A DNA stretch of 35,329 nt, from the NCBI GenBank assembly GCA_029861535.1, contig JAOTZC010000027.1:1-35329 (forward strand). The letters are read 5' to 3'. Each line of letters opens with the position of its first letter. Position 1 is the first letter of the stretch. This stretch comes from Gammaproteobacteria bacterium. GTDB lineage: Bacteria; Pseudomonadota; Gammaproteobacteria; Steroidobacterales; Woeseiaceae. The notes below the pieces were generated by a model. The model was not told the DNA's origin, did no database searches, and saw only the letters and a program-made list of their open reading frames with translations. Below are positions 8,484-16,036 of the stretch, in pieces. A program made the position numbers and the translations under genes.

Positions 8484-9165
8484 TCTGCTCGATATCATCG
8501 ACGATCCGTCCATCGAGCATGCGAACGAGGCGCGGTACGTGCGCCATAACGCGCTGGTCGTGCGTCGCGATAACGAACGTCGTCTTATGATGCGTGTTGA
8601 GCTCCTCGAACAGGTCCATCAGACCATCCGAGGTTTTCGAATCGAGGTTCGCAGTAGGTTCGTCGGCGAGCACCAGTGTGGGTCGAGAGGCAATCGCCCT
8701 CGCTACCGCGACGCGCTGTTGCTGGCCACCGGACATTTGTGCCGGACGTCGGTTCTCGAGACCCGCCAGGCCAACTTCGTTGAGCAATTCAGTCGATCGC
8801 TCGCGGCGCATGGCGGGACTTAAGCCCTGCACCTGCATGACAAACTCGACGTTCTCGCGTGCGGTCAATACCGGAATGAGATTGTAGGCCTGAAACACAA
8901 AACCGATTTTGCGTAATCGCAGATCGGCGAGCTCGCCCTTGCTCATGGTGTCGATGCGCTGATCTTCGATCCACACCTCACCACTATCCGGTTTATCGAG
9001 ACCGCCAATCGCATTGAGGAGCGTCGTTTTGCCGCCGCCGGAAGGTGACGACAAACAGACGAATCCGCCCGCCTCGATTTCGATGCTCAAGTGATCAAGC
9101 GCTTTGATCTCCTGGTCACCCTGGAGGTAGGTTTTGCATATATCGATACAACGTACAGCAGCCAT
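8473..9165 (-). CDS. LolD-like ABC transporter ATP-binding protein
   Basis: A 230-residue ATPase of the LolD/MacB group that would power the two FtsX-like permeases encoded just upstream. It has a Walker A region SPSGGGKTT (about 40-48), the signature MSGGQQQR, Walker B with LADEPTANLD, and the switch histidine in IATHDQR. The first residue of Walker A is Ser40 where Gly is usual (GxxxxGKT), an unusual substitution read directly from the codon. The ATG overlaps the stop of the permease gene by one base (TAATG). It is not the canonical LolD by context, because its permeases and LolA-like partner form a separate set. Confidence 0.92.
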   Translation of the reverse strand: MAAVRCIDICKTYLQGDQEIKALDHLSIEIEAGGFVCLSSPSGGGKTTLLNAIGGLDKPDSGEVWIEDQRIDTMSKGELADLRLRKIGFVFQAYNLIPVLTARENVEFVMQVQGLSPAMRRERSTELLNEVGLAGLENRRPAQMSGGQQQRVAVARAIASRPTLVLADEPTANLDSKTSDGLMDLFEELNTHHKTTFVIATHDQRVMAHVPRLVRMLDGRIVDDIEQNAA

Positions 9166-10397
9166 TAGTCGACCCTTGTAATTGCCTCAATCGGCTGAAA
9201 TCGCGAAGCGCGCCACGCGGGTGACAGACTCGCGAAAAAACCGAGAATTAGTACGACGACATTCGCAAGAATGACGTCCTCCATGCGCAGCTGTGGGTAT
9301 AGCACGCTAGCCGAGCCCATCATTTCCATTCCTTCGGCAACAATCGAGATATCGATGCCGGAATTGAGTGGCGCGATGCTGGCAACAGCAAGCACGTTGC
9401 CGATCGCAAGCCCAATGACCAGCAATAACATCGACTCGATAATGATTTGACCCAGAATGCTGGACGGCTTCATGCCAAGCGCCAGCATCAGACCGATCTC
9501 CCGCACTCGTTCGAACACGGCCATCACCAATGTGTTGACCAAGCCGAACGACAGCGCGAGAAAAATGACGACGACCCAAATCAAGACAAAGCCATCCATG
9601 ACTCTGAGCATCGTGCCGAGGTAACTGTCAAGCTCAAACCAGCGATTGACGACCACGCTATCGTCAACGAGCTTGACGACTTTTTCGTATACCGGCTCCA
9701 CATTGCGGTAGTCGTCACCCATCGCGACCAGTTCGGTGACATGATCTCCAACACTCAACAATTTTTGGATTGTTTGTTTGCCGGCAAACACATAAGTCTC
9801 TTCCAGGCTTTGCATGTTGGCGCCAAACAGGCCGACGACACGAAAACCACGGTCGGCGATGTCGTTCTTCGGGTCCTGACTCATGATTACGATGCGCTTG
9901 CCGACGTCCGTGTCGAGCGTTTCGGCAAGCTTGCGGCCAATAACGACGCCTTTATCCGCCTCGTCTTCGAGGAATCGGCCGTCGATATCCTCGTAATCGA
10001 CAAAGGTCAAATCCCGTTCGCGGTTCGGGTCGATACCCAGCAACGTGACGCCGCGTGATTCGCGCTCGCTAGTAATTACAGCCGGTACCTTGATGCGGCT
10101 TGCCCATTGTTCGAATCCAGCCGCTGCAAATTTCGCACTAAGTTCGGTATCAGCCATCGGAATCAGGTTATTGATGTTTGGGTCGTCGCGATAATTCGGA
10201 TGGTGCACCTGTACATGGCCCGGCAGCGCACTTACGCCATCCTTAACCATTTCGTTGACCATGCCTTGCGTTAACGCGGTCATGAATATCATCGCCCAGA
10301 CGCCAACACTGATGGCCGCCAGCATGATGAACGTGCGGCGGTGATTGCGCCACAGATTGCGCCAGGCGAGCATTAAAAGTACGCGCAACGTGTTCAT
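9165..10397 (-). CDS. FtsX-like ABC permease (LolC/LolE/MacB type), second copy
   Basis: A 410-residue inner-membrane permease. The layout is one N-terminal helix after a WRNLWRNHRRT amphipathic segment, a large periplasmic domain (about 45-270), and three C-terminal helices containing the FtsX-family segment VFERVREIGLMLALGMKP. The C-terminus, SPAWRASRFQPIEAI, matches the usual family ending. I chose the ATG at 10397, preceded by GAGGG 7 bases upstream; its A overlaps the last base of the upstream stop codon. A longer open frame to 10433 is not supported. It probably pairs with the adjacent permease as a LolC-LolE-like heterodimer moving a lipid-linked cargo out of the inner membrane. Confidence 0.9.
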   Translation of the reverse strand: MNTLRVLLMLAWRNLWRNHRRTFIMLAAISVGVWAMIFMTALTQGMVNEMVKDGVSALPGHVQVHHPNYRDDPNINNLIPMADTELSAKFAAAGFEQWASRIKVPAVITSERESRGVTLLGIDPNRERDLTFVDYEDIDGRFLEDEADKGVVIGRKLAETLDTDVGKRIVIMSQDPKNDIADRGFRVVGLFGANMQSLEETYVFAGKQTIQKLLSVGDHVTELVAMGDDYRNVEPVYEKVVKLVDDSVVVNRWFELDSYLGTMLRVMDGFVLIWVVVIFLALSFGLVNTLVMAVFERVREIGLMLALGMKPSSILGQIIIESMLLLVIGLAIGNVLAVASIAPLNSGIDISIVAEGMEMMGSASVLYPQLRMEDVILANVVVLILGFFASLSPAWRASRFQPIEAITRVD

Positions 10398-11626
10398 TAC
10401 GCGGCCCTCATTGCATCGACCGGTTGCAGCCACCGCAGCCTGAGCGCCGGATAGACTGCCGCAAGCAATGAGAATACGAACACGATTCCCGGTCCGAGCA
10501 ACAGCGACAGCGCTGTTACCTGCGGATACAAGCGCGCCGGTAAATTGAACTGTATTGCCATCTCCTCCATCCCCGGTATCTGAAAACCGCTAAAGCTGAA
10601 ATACCAGGTCAAGATAGAGCCCAACAGGGCACCGATGACAGCGCCAAGCAGCCCGATCATCACGGTCTCCAGCATGACCAGACGTCCGAGCCGGCCCGGC
10701 TTTAGGCCAAGCGCCATAACGATGCCGAATTCGTGCGTACGCTCGAGTACCGACATCAACTGCGTATTTAGCACACTGAACGCAACGAGTATCGCAAGCA
10801 CGCCGTACATGAAGAACGAGCTGCTTAGATCCGCCTGGATCGCTTGTTTCAAACCAGGCAGTAAGCGATCCCAGTCGTGGACGACAAGATCGGCGTCTTC
10901 AGGCAGCAGAGCTTCGAGTTCTGCTTGCAATGCAGGCGCGAAATCGACGGTCGGCGCATTGACGACAACATGGTGCCCCGCACCTTCCATATAAAAGACA
11001 TCATTGAAAAGACCGAGCGGAATCTCGGCCAGCGTGCGATCGAGGTCCGGGACACCACTATCGAAAATTCCGATCACGGTTACGACGGCTGCCGCAAACG
11101 ATCCATCAACACCGCTCCCCAGAATTGTCAGCTCATCGCCGATATTCACGCGGAGATTTCTTGCCAGCACCGCACCAACGACTATTTCGGCGGCATCGTT
11201 CTCGCTGAGAAACCGACCTTTGCTAACGAGACCCGAAATATTCGACACTTTTTGCTCAAAGTGCGGCTCGACTCCGATAATCGCTATGCCGTAGCTGCGC
11301 TCATCGCTGGAGGCAAGCACGAATGCCTGAGCACGTGCAGCAATCGTGTCGCTTGCCAGTTGCTCGCGTAAAGACCGCGAGAGATCGCCGACATCGGCTA
11401 CGGTTTGACGCATTCGTTGATCGTCAACATAGCCTGGCGCCTGTACTTGCATGTGGCCCGTTAAGGCCTGCAAGGAATTGTCGATCATCAGGCTATACAT
11501 GCCGAACTGAAACGACATCATGAAGACGAGCAGGACATTCGAAAACACCATCGCCCCTGCCGTCAGCCAGGTTCGGCGAGGCTGGCGCCAAATATTGCGC
11601 CAGGCGAGGCGGAGAATAATGTTCAA
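10397..11626 (-). CDS. FtsX-like ABC permease (LolC/LolE/MacB type), first copy
   Basis: A 409-residue inner-membrane permease with the same plan as its neighbour. It has an N-terminal RLAWRNIWRQPRRT segment and helix, a periplasmic domain containing ALTGHMQVQAPGY, and three C-terminal helices with VLERTHEFGIVMALGLKP. Both permeases share this LTGHMQV/LPGHVQV block, so they likely arose by duplication and act as a pair. The start lies 2 bases after the stop of the LolA-like gene, and the 3' end overlaps the next gene by one base, so translation of the whole set is probably coupled. Cargo could be a lipoprotein, a phospholipid or another amphiphile; the sequence does not tell. Confidence 0.9.
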   Translation of the reverse strand: MNIILRLAWRNIWRQPRRTWLTAGAMVFSNVLLVFMMSFQFGMYSLMIDNSLQALTGHMQVQAPGYVDDQRMRQTVADVGDLSRSLREQLASDTIAARAQAFVLASSDERSYGIAIIGVEPHFEQKVSNISGLVSKGRFLSENDAAEIVVGAVLARNLRVNIGDELTILGSGVDGSFAAAVVTVIGIFDSGVPDLDRTLAEIPLGLFNDVFYMEGAGHHVVVNAPTVDFAPALQAELEALLPEDADLVVHDWDRLLPGLKQAIQADLSSSFFMYGVLAILVAFSVLNTQLMSVLERTHEFGIVMALGLKPGRLGRLVMLETVMIGLLGAVIGALLGSILTWYFSFSGFQIPGMEEMAIQFNLPARLYPQVTALSLLLGPGIVFVFSLLAAVYPALRLRWLQPVDAMRAA

Positions 11627-11628
11627 AT

Positions 11629-12381
11629 TTACTCGCGTGGGTTGCGTAGATTCGACAATGTAAACAGGTTGTCCCGAATATCGACGTCGTAGTCGACCGC
11701 GTCAATACGGATTTCTGTCCATTCGTCGGGGGCATCTACCTCGCCCATGCGCTGACGCATCGCAACGGTGCGCCCTCCCATTTCGCCGATCTCGAGCGAC
11801 TCGAGAGACTTAACGAGTTCTCCATCCTGGTCGTAAAAACTGTGATTCAATACGACGTGGTCCTCGCGTATGCGCAGCACCTCCCTGCCCCAGACAACGG
11901 CCGCCTCTTCATGCGGCACCGACTGGATCTCATATATCGTTAGTTCGTCTTCTTCGCTGACGCTGAGCAGCGAATGATCGTATTGATCGATGATGTCATC
12001 GGCTTTGGCGACGTCTTTGTTGGAAAAGTCCGAGCCCATCCAACTTTGGCCCATCAGTGACGACGGTATCTTGATAACGCGATTCACTTTCGGGGAGAAC
12101 GTCCACATGCTGTTGCCATCGGTTAATGTACCGTTGCCGCGGTCCTTCTTCGGCTCGATCACGCGCACCAGCGATTTATCGTCGCCTTTTGTCCATGCCT
12201 GCATGGACATCGCTCGTTCCCAGTCCGGGCGATGAATAACCATTGTCATTTCGGAATAGGACGCAACTCCACGCCAGTGATTGACGGCATCACGAACGAT
12301 TTGGCTGGCGTCGGGGTTTTCAGCGCCACTGACGAGCGGCAGCATCACCAAAGCGGTTATCAGGATATTTCTCATAGCCAT
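11629..12381 (-). CDS. LolA-like outer-membrane lipoprotein-sorting protein
   Basis: A 250-residue exported protein of the LolA-like superfamily, which form half-barrels that carry lipids or lipoproteins across the periplasm. It has a signal peptide (ILITALVMLPLVSGA). The body is rich in beta strands, with the family segments SYSEMTMVIHRPDW, DKSLVRVIEPKKDRGNGTL and MWTFSPKVNRVIKIP. It is longer than E. coli LolA (about 200 residues) and closer to the group found next to MMPL or FtsX-type exporters. In-frame ATG codons occur at 12381 and 12375; no good Shine-Dalgarno is visible, and a perfect palindrome occupies the place where one would be. The two permease genes follow at once. Confidence 0.87.
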   Translation of the reverse strand: MAMRNILITALVMLPLVSGAENPDASQIVRDAVNHWRGVASYSEMTMVIHRPDWERAMSMQAWTKGDDKSLVRVIEPKKDRGNGTLTDGNSMWTFSPKVNRVIKIPSSLMGQSWMGSDFSNKDVAKADDIIDQYDHSLLSVSEEDELTIYEIQSVPHEEAAVVWGREVLRIREDHVVLNHSFYDQDGELVKSLESLEIGEMGGRTVAMRQRMGEVDAPDEWTEIRIDAVDYDVDIRDNLFTLSNLRNPRE

Positions 12382-12384
12382 AGA

Positions 12385-12399
12385 CCGTTGGACCAACGG
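12385..12399. repeat. 15-bp perfect palindrome just upstream of the LolA-like start
   Basis: CCGTTGG-A-CCAACGG, two 7-base arms around one base, lies 4-18 bases before the ATG at 12381 on the minus strand. It covers the expected ribosome-binding region and could act as an operator or as an RNA hairpin (5-bp stem, 5-base loop) that limits initiation. Confidence 0.5.
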
Positions 12400-12430
12400 A
12401 AGGCCTCATTATTTCACAGTGCGTGCGCCG

Positions 12431-12679
12431 CTAGGCTGTTTCTGTGTCGAGCGCCTGACCTCCTTCCAGTCGGCTGCGATTGCTAACCATGCGATCGTAA
12501 AGTTCGGCAATACAGGCACTGCCGGACTTCTCAAATGCGAACGGCAGAATCGCGTGCACGCCACAACAAAACGCCGCACGAATGAGCGCAAGACTAAAAC
12601 CCATTGACGAGATGAAGTGTTGTCCGTAGGTCTCACCGACCGTGGCCGGATGTGCCGTGAATTTACTTGCCAGAAACAT
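12431..12679 (-). CDS. DUF6356 family small membrane protein
   Basis: An 82-residue protein matching the DUF6356 pattern as I know it: an N-terminal FTAHPATVGETYGQHF block, a hydrophobic helix (about 28-50) ending in HAILPFAFEKSGS, then AELYDRMVSNR. Function is unknown. I chose the ATG at 12679 because a strong purine-rich site (GGGAGGG) stands 5 bases upstream; a GTG two codons earlier would place that site on top of the start. It lies about 50 bases upstream of the LolA-like gene on the same strand and is probably the first gene of that operon. Opposite it, on the other side of the 118-base gap, is the Lrp-type regulator. Confidence 0.78.
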   Translation of the reverse strand: MFLASKFTAHPATVGETYGQHFISSMGFSLALIRAAFCCGVHAILPFAFEKSGSACIAELYDRMVSNRSRLEGGQALDTETA

Positions 12680-12761
12680 AATCACCCTCCCTCAGTACCT
12701 ATTATCGTCAGTTTTCGGCGAATCTTTGTTGCTTTTTGTTGAGGTTTTGGTAGAAAATTAG

Positions 12762-12776
12762 AACGAATGTTTCGTT
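12762..12776. promoter_or_regulatory. Candidate Lrp-type operator (15-bp palindrome)
   Basis: AACGAA-TGT-TTCGTT, perfect 6-base arms with a 3-base centre, lies 21 bases upstream of the Lrp-family start in an AT-rich stretch. Lrp/AsnC proteins bind roughly 15-bp palindromes of this size and usually regulate their own gene, so this may control both the regulator and the divergent six-gene operon. Confidence 0.45.
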
Positions 12777-12797
12777 TTCTGTCGTTTTTAGGAACAA

Positions 12798-13247
12798 ATG
12801 GACAAAAAGGACCTCGAAATCCTCCGGATCATGCAGCGCAACGCCGGGCTGTCAATGAACGAACTCGCCGAGCGTTGTGCATTGTCCAAGACCGCGGTCT
12901 GGCGACGTGTCAGAGAACTCGAAAAACAGCGGGTTATCAGAGAGCGAGTCTCGGTACTCGACCCCGAAGCACTGGGATTCGGCCTGATGATCTTCGCATT
13001 CGTGCGTACAAACCAGCACAGTGACAGCTGGTTTTCACAATTTCAGCGCGCCGTCGAGTCGATCCCCGAGATTCTCGAATTCCACCGCACCAGCGGCGAT
13101 ATCGATTACCTGTTACGAATCGTCGCGCGTGACATGCACCATTACGACGAGATCTATAAACGCTTGATTCGCAAAGTCGATTTCGCGGACATAAGCTCAA
13201 CCTTCGTCATGGAAACTGTTAAGTCTGGCAGCGCCCTGCCCATTTAA
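12798..13247 (+). CDS. Lrp/AsnC family transcriptional regulator
   Basis: A 149-residue DNA-binding regulator. An N-terminal winged helix-turn-helix occupies about residues 1-60 (DKKDLEILRIMQRNAGLSMNELAERCALS then AVWRRVRELEKQRVI in pattern). The C-terminal Lrp ligand-sensing domain follows, with the SGDIDYLLRIVARDMHHY block typical of the family. Members usually form octamers and respond to amino acids. AGGA is present 4 bases before the ATG. The start is divergent from the DUF6356/LolA-like operon, and the palindrome at 12762 lies between them. Its effector cannot be predicted from sequence. Confidence 0.92.
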   Translation: MDKKDLEILRIMQRNAGLSMNELAERCALSKTAVWRRVRELEKQRVIRERVSVLDPEALGFGLMIFAFVRTNQHSDSWFSQFQRAVESIPEILEFHRTSGDIDYLLRIVARDMHHYDEIYKRLIRKVDFADISSTFVMETVKSGSALPI

Positions 13248-13340
13248 TTGCTATTGAAGAGACTGTGATATCTACGTGTTTGACGCAATGGCGGCATCAG
13301 CTGCATTGGTTAAACTTGAGCTCATAAGGGAGGACACAAA

Positions 13341-13799
13341 ATGTTCAGCATTGAATCCATCATGACTACAGATCTGATCACAGTGCCGCCTTCTTCGAGT
13401 CTGGCGGATGCACGACAGCTGATGCATGAGCATCGCATCCATCATTTGCCGGTTGTCACCGAGGATTCAACACTCATTGGCCTATTAACGTTGACCGACG
13501 TGCTGGCCGCAACAGACTCAAAATTGCGTGAAGACGACAGCCGAATTCACGCTACCGATATTTGTATTCGGGAAGTCATGGTTTCTGACGTCATCACCGT
13601 CGATACACGCGCTAGCCTGCGAACAGCCGCACTGTTTATCGAAAAGCACAAGATTGGTTGTCTACCCGTCGTTAGCAACGGCAAACTACTCGGCATCATT
13701 ACAGACACCGACTTTGTCGCCGTGGCAATAAATCTGTTGGAGCAGCTCGAGGAAACTGAGCCTGCAGACGATGATCTGGATGAGGTTGGCGTCGCCTGA
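13341..13799 (+). CDS. CBS-domain pair protein
   Basis: A 152-residue cytoplasmic protein consisting of two CBS domains (about 7-58 and 74-130) and an acidic tail. The first has HRIHHLPVVTEDSTLIGLLTLTD in pattern, the second HKIGCLPVVSNGKLLGIITDTD. Paired CBS domains form a Bateman module that usually binds adenine nucleotides and regulates a partner. No catalytic or DNA-binding domain is attached, so its partner must be encoded elsewhere. GGGAGG precedes the ATG at 13341. It is convergent with the AI-2E-family gene, 11 bases apart, without a recognisable terminator. Confidence 0.9.
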   Translation: MFSIESIMTTDLITVPPSSSLADARQLMHEHRIHHLPVVTEDSTLIGLLTLTDVLAATDSKLREDDSRIHATDICIREVMVSDVITVDTRASLRTAALFIEKHKIGCLPVVSNGKLLGIITDTDFVAVAINLLEQLEETEPADDDLDEVGVA

Positions 13800-13810
13800 T
13801 TAACTAATAG

Positions 13811-14875
13811 CTATTCATCGGCCGCGCGCGATTCGAGTGCATACTGTGCGTCGCGTTCCGAGCCAAGAAATATGGCAATCCAGCGGGTGCCCTCGTCGCT
13901 TTCAAGCGCGAGTTTCAACGTCATCGTCAATGGTACCGATAGCAGCATACCCACCGGCCCGAAAATCCAGCCCCAGAAAATCAGGCCAACAAAAACGACC
14001 AGCGGCGAAATTCCAACGCCATAGCCCATCAGGCGCGGCTCGATAAAGTTGCCAAACAGTAGGTTGATGCCAACAAAGCCGATCAGCGTCGCGAGCGCTT
14101 CGCCCGGTCCCAGCTGGACGAGTGCCAGCAAGATAGCGGGTACAGCGGCAATTATCGAACCAATCGTCGGCACGTAGTTCAACAAGAACGCCAGCATGCC
14201 CCACAGTAATGGAAAGTCGAGGCCGATCGACCAGGTTAGCAACCACGCGAGAAAACCAGTGGCGAAACTTACAATCGTCTTGATGCCAAGGTAGCGACCT
14301 AGGTTGGTCATAAATTCGCGTGGCCGTTGAAACGTCACCGCTTTTCGCCCAAATGATGCTTCAACCTTTGTTGAGACGCTCGATGCTTCTAGCAAGATAA
14401 AAATCATCGTAAAGAAAATCAGGAAGACATTCGTTAGGACGCTTCTAAGAGCGTTGAGCAACGTCGCGACAAGACCCATCGCAAAACCAGGATCGACGAA
14501 GTTGCTCAGATCTCTGATCGATTCGTCGAATTTCAGGCGTTCGACGGCAAAATCGAGCACACCTTTCACTATCGTGTCGAGCCGTGCTTGATAGCTTGGT
14601 ATTGCGGCAGTGAATTCCGCGATTGAGCGGCCGACGACTGTGCCGACGATGGACAGAATCAGCATGATGACGCTAACGATGATCAGCGCGGCAAGGATCG
14701 CTGGGACGCGGTTTTTTTGCATAAACAGCATAGGTCGAACGGTGATCAGCGCCAAGAATGCCGCGATAAGAAACGGCACCAGCAGTGCTTTCGCCATCTG
14801 CATGCCGTAGATGACGATGATGACAGCCGCAAGGCTAAGGATCACACTGCCGTTCTTCCTGGCTATCTCGCTCAC
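13811..14875 (-). CDS. AI-2E family transporter (PF01594-type)
   Basis: A 354-residue inner-membrane protein of the AI-2E/TqsA/PerM family. About eight hydrophobic helices can be read, with two near the N-terminus, a soluble loop (about 90-145), and a C-terminal cluster containing FLLNYVPTIGSIIAA and GNFIEPRLMGYGVGISPLVV in pattern. These are the two signature regions of the family. Members include exporters of the quorum signal AI-2 and Na+/H+ antiporters, so the substrate is open. The start is a GTG at 14875 with AGG 7 bases upstream, shortly after the stop of the small exported-protein gene, so the two likely form an operon. Confidence 0.88.
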   Translation of the reverse strand: MSEIARKNGSVILSLAAVIIVIYGMQMAKALLVPFLIAAFLALITVRPMLFMQKNRVPAILAALIIVSVIMLILSIVGTVVGRSIAEFTAAIPSYQARLDTIVKGVLDFAVERLKFDESIRDLSNFVDPGFAMGLVATLLNALRSVLTNVFLIFFTMIFILLEASSVSTKVEASFGRKAVTFQRPREFMTNLGRYLGIKTIVSFATGFLAWLLTWSIGLDFPLLWGMLAFLLNYVPTIGSIIAAVPAILLALVQLGPGEALATLIGFVGINLLFGNFIEPRLMGYGVGISPLVVFVGLIFWGWIFGPVGMLLSVPLTMTLKLALESDEGTRWIAIFLGSERDAQYALESRAADE

Positions 14876-14883
14876 GCCCTGAC

Positions 14884-15297
14884 CTACGGTTTCAATTGGA
14901 AGGGCTTGGTGTCTTGCTTACGCGGTGAGTATTGCTCCGCCTCTTCCGGCGTGATTTGTTCGATTCGGATGCGCCAGCGCGCGAGTGTCGAACTGATGCG
15001 CAGCTTGTACACGCCGCCTTCATTAAACAACTTGAGTCCATTGCCCTTGCGTTTGGTGTGCAACACTCGGCCGACGTTCCTGCCGGTTTTGGAATCGATC
15101 AGTGTAATGTCGAGTGCGATAAGTTGCTCGTAATCTCCATTGAGATGCCAATCGAGTAACCACGGGCTTTCAACAATAAAGGCAGTTGTCGTCATACTTG
15201 TCTGGCCGCTGAATTCGCTGACCACACTCTTGCCAACCGCTTCCGCGGTTAGAATCAAGGCCAGCATCGCGGTGGCCAGTGCCATAGTAGATTTCAT
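14884..15297 (-). CDS. Hypothetical exported protein
   Basis: A 137-residue protein of unknown function. It has a signal peptide (TMALATAMLALILTAEA, likely cut after AEA or nearby) and a small beta-rich body with the segments YEQLIALDITLIDSKTG and GGVYKLRISS. The C-terminal part is basic. I do not recognise the family. I chose the ATG at 15297, which has AGGA 7 bases upstream; the frame is open to 15327. It is followed after 8 bases by the AI-2E-family gene, so it may be a periplasmic partner of that transporter. It is divergent from the FMN reductase gene. Confidence 0.72.
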   Translation of the reverse strand: MKSTMALATAMLALILTAEAVGKSVVSEFSGQTSMTTTAFIVESPWLLDWHLNGDYEQLIALDITLIDSKTGRNVGRVLHTKRKGNGLKLFNEGGVYKLRISSTLARWRIRIEQITPEEAEQYSPRKQDTKPFQLKP

Positions 15298-15436
15298 AGC
15301 GATGTCCTGTTTGTGCTGTCCCGCCAATTCAAGAGTACCGTATCTTCAAGCAAGCTATATCACCTTATTACTCAGGTATCCTATAGGCCGCATACGATAT
15401 ATCGACTATAGACATGGCGAACAAAGGAGGCAATGA

Positions 15437-16012
15437 ATGAGTAAACCGAATATTCTGGCATTCTCAGGTAGCGCCAGGAAAGACTCGTTCAATCAACGAT
15501 TGGTAGAAAATGCGGCCCGCGCCGCCGAGGATGCCGGTGCTAACGTCCGCATCATCAATCTCCGCGACTTCCCAATGCCAATCATGAACCAGGACCTCGA
15601 ACGTGAGCAGGGACAGCCGGAAAATGGCACGCGATTAAAAGCGTTGTTTGTCGAGCACGACGGCTTTTTGCTCGCATCGCCCGAACACAATAGTTCGATA
15701 TCAACGCTGCTTAAAAACGCCATCGACTGGGTTTCGCGCAGAGTCGGTGAGGAGCCACCATTAGTCGCCTACAAGGGCAAAACCGCGGCGATTCTGAGCA
15801 CGTCGCCCGGGCGGCTGGGCGGTCTTCGCGGACTGGTCCATGTCCGCTCGATATTGAGTAATCTCGGCGTGTTGGTCCTACCCGAGCAACTTGCCGTTAG
15901 CTCCGCGATGTCGGCTTTTGATGAAGACGGCAAACTCATAAACGACGGCGACATTGACCGAGTAAAAACCATATCCGCGCGACTAGTCGACGTTTTGTCG
16001 AGACTCGAATAG
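15437..16012 (+). CDS. NADPH-dependent FMN reductase family protein
   Basis: A 191-residue flavodoxin-fold oxidoreductase expected to bind FMN and use NAD(P)H to reduce quinones, flavins, chromate or azo compounds. The phosphate-binding loop is SGSARKDSFNQRL near the N-terminus, and the second hallmark is SPEHNSSISTLLKNAIDWVSR in pattern (the family usually has PEYN at this place; here it is PEHN). Length fits the family. A strong AAAGGAGG lies about 6 bases before the ATG. The gene is divergent from the exported protein at 14884 and is followed by the nuclease gene after 24 bases. The natural substrate is not predictable. Confidence 0.9.
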   Translation: MSKPNILAFSGSARKDSFNQRLVENAARAAEDAGANVRIINLRDFPMPIMNQDLEREQGQPENGTRLKALFVEHDGFLLASPEHNSSISTLLKNAIDWVSRRVGEEPPLVAYKGKTAAILSTSPGRLGGLRGLVHVRSILSNLGVLVLPEQLAVSSAMSAFDEDGKLINDGDIDRVKTISARLVDVLSRLE

Positions 16013-16036
16013 ACGCACAACGCTAAAATCCTAGGT

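Noticed and set aside
9447..10058. Long open frame of 203 codons on the plus strand
   Set aside because: It lies wholly inside the FtsX-like permease gene in antisense, has no recognisable domain and is rich in His, Gln and Asp, as expected of a shadow frame.
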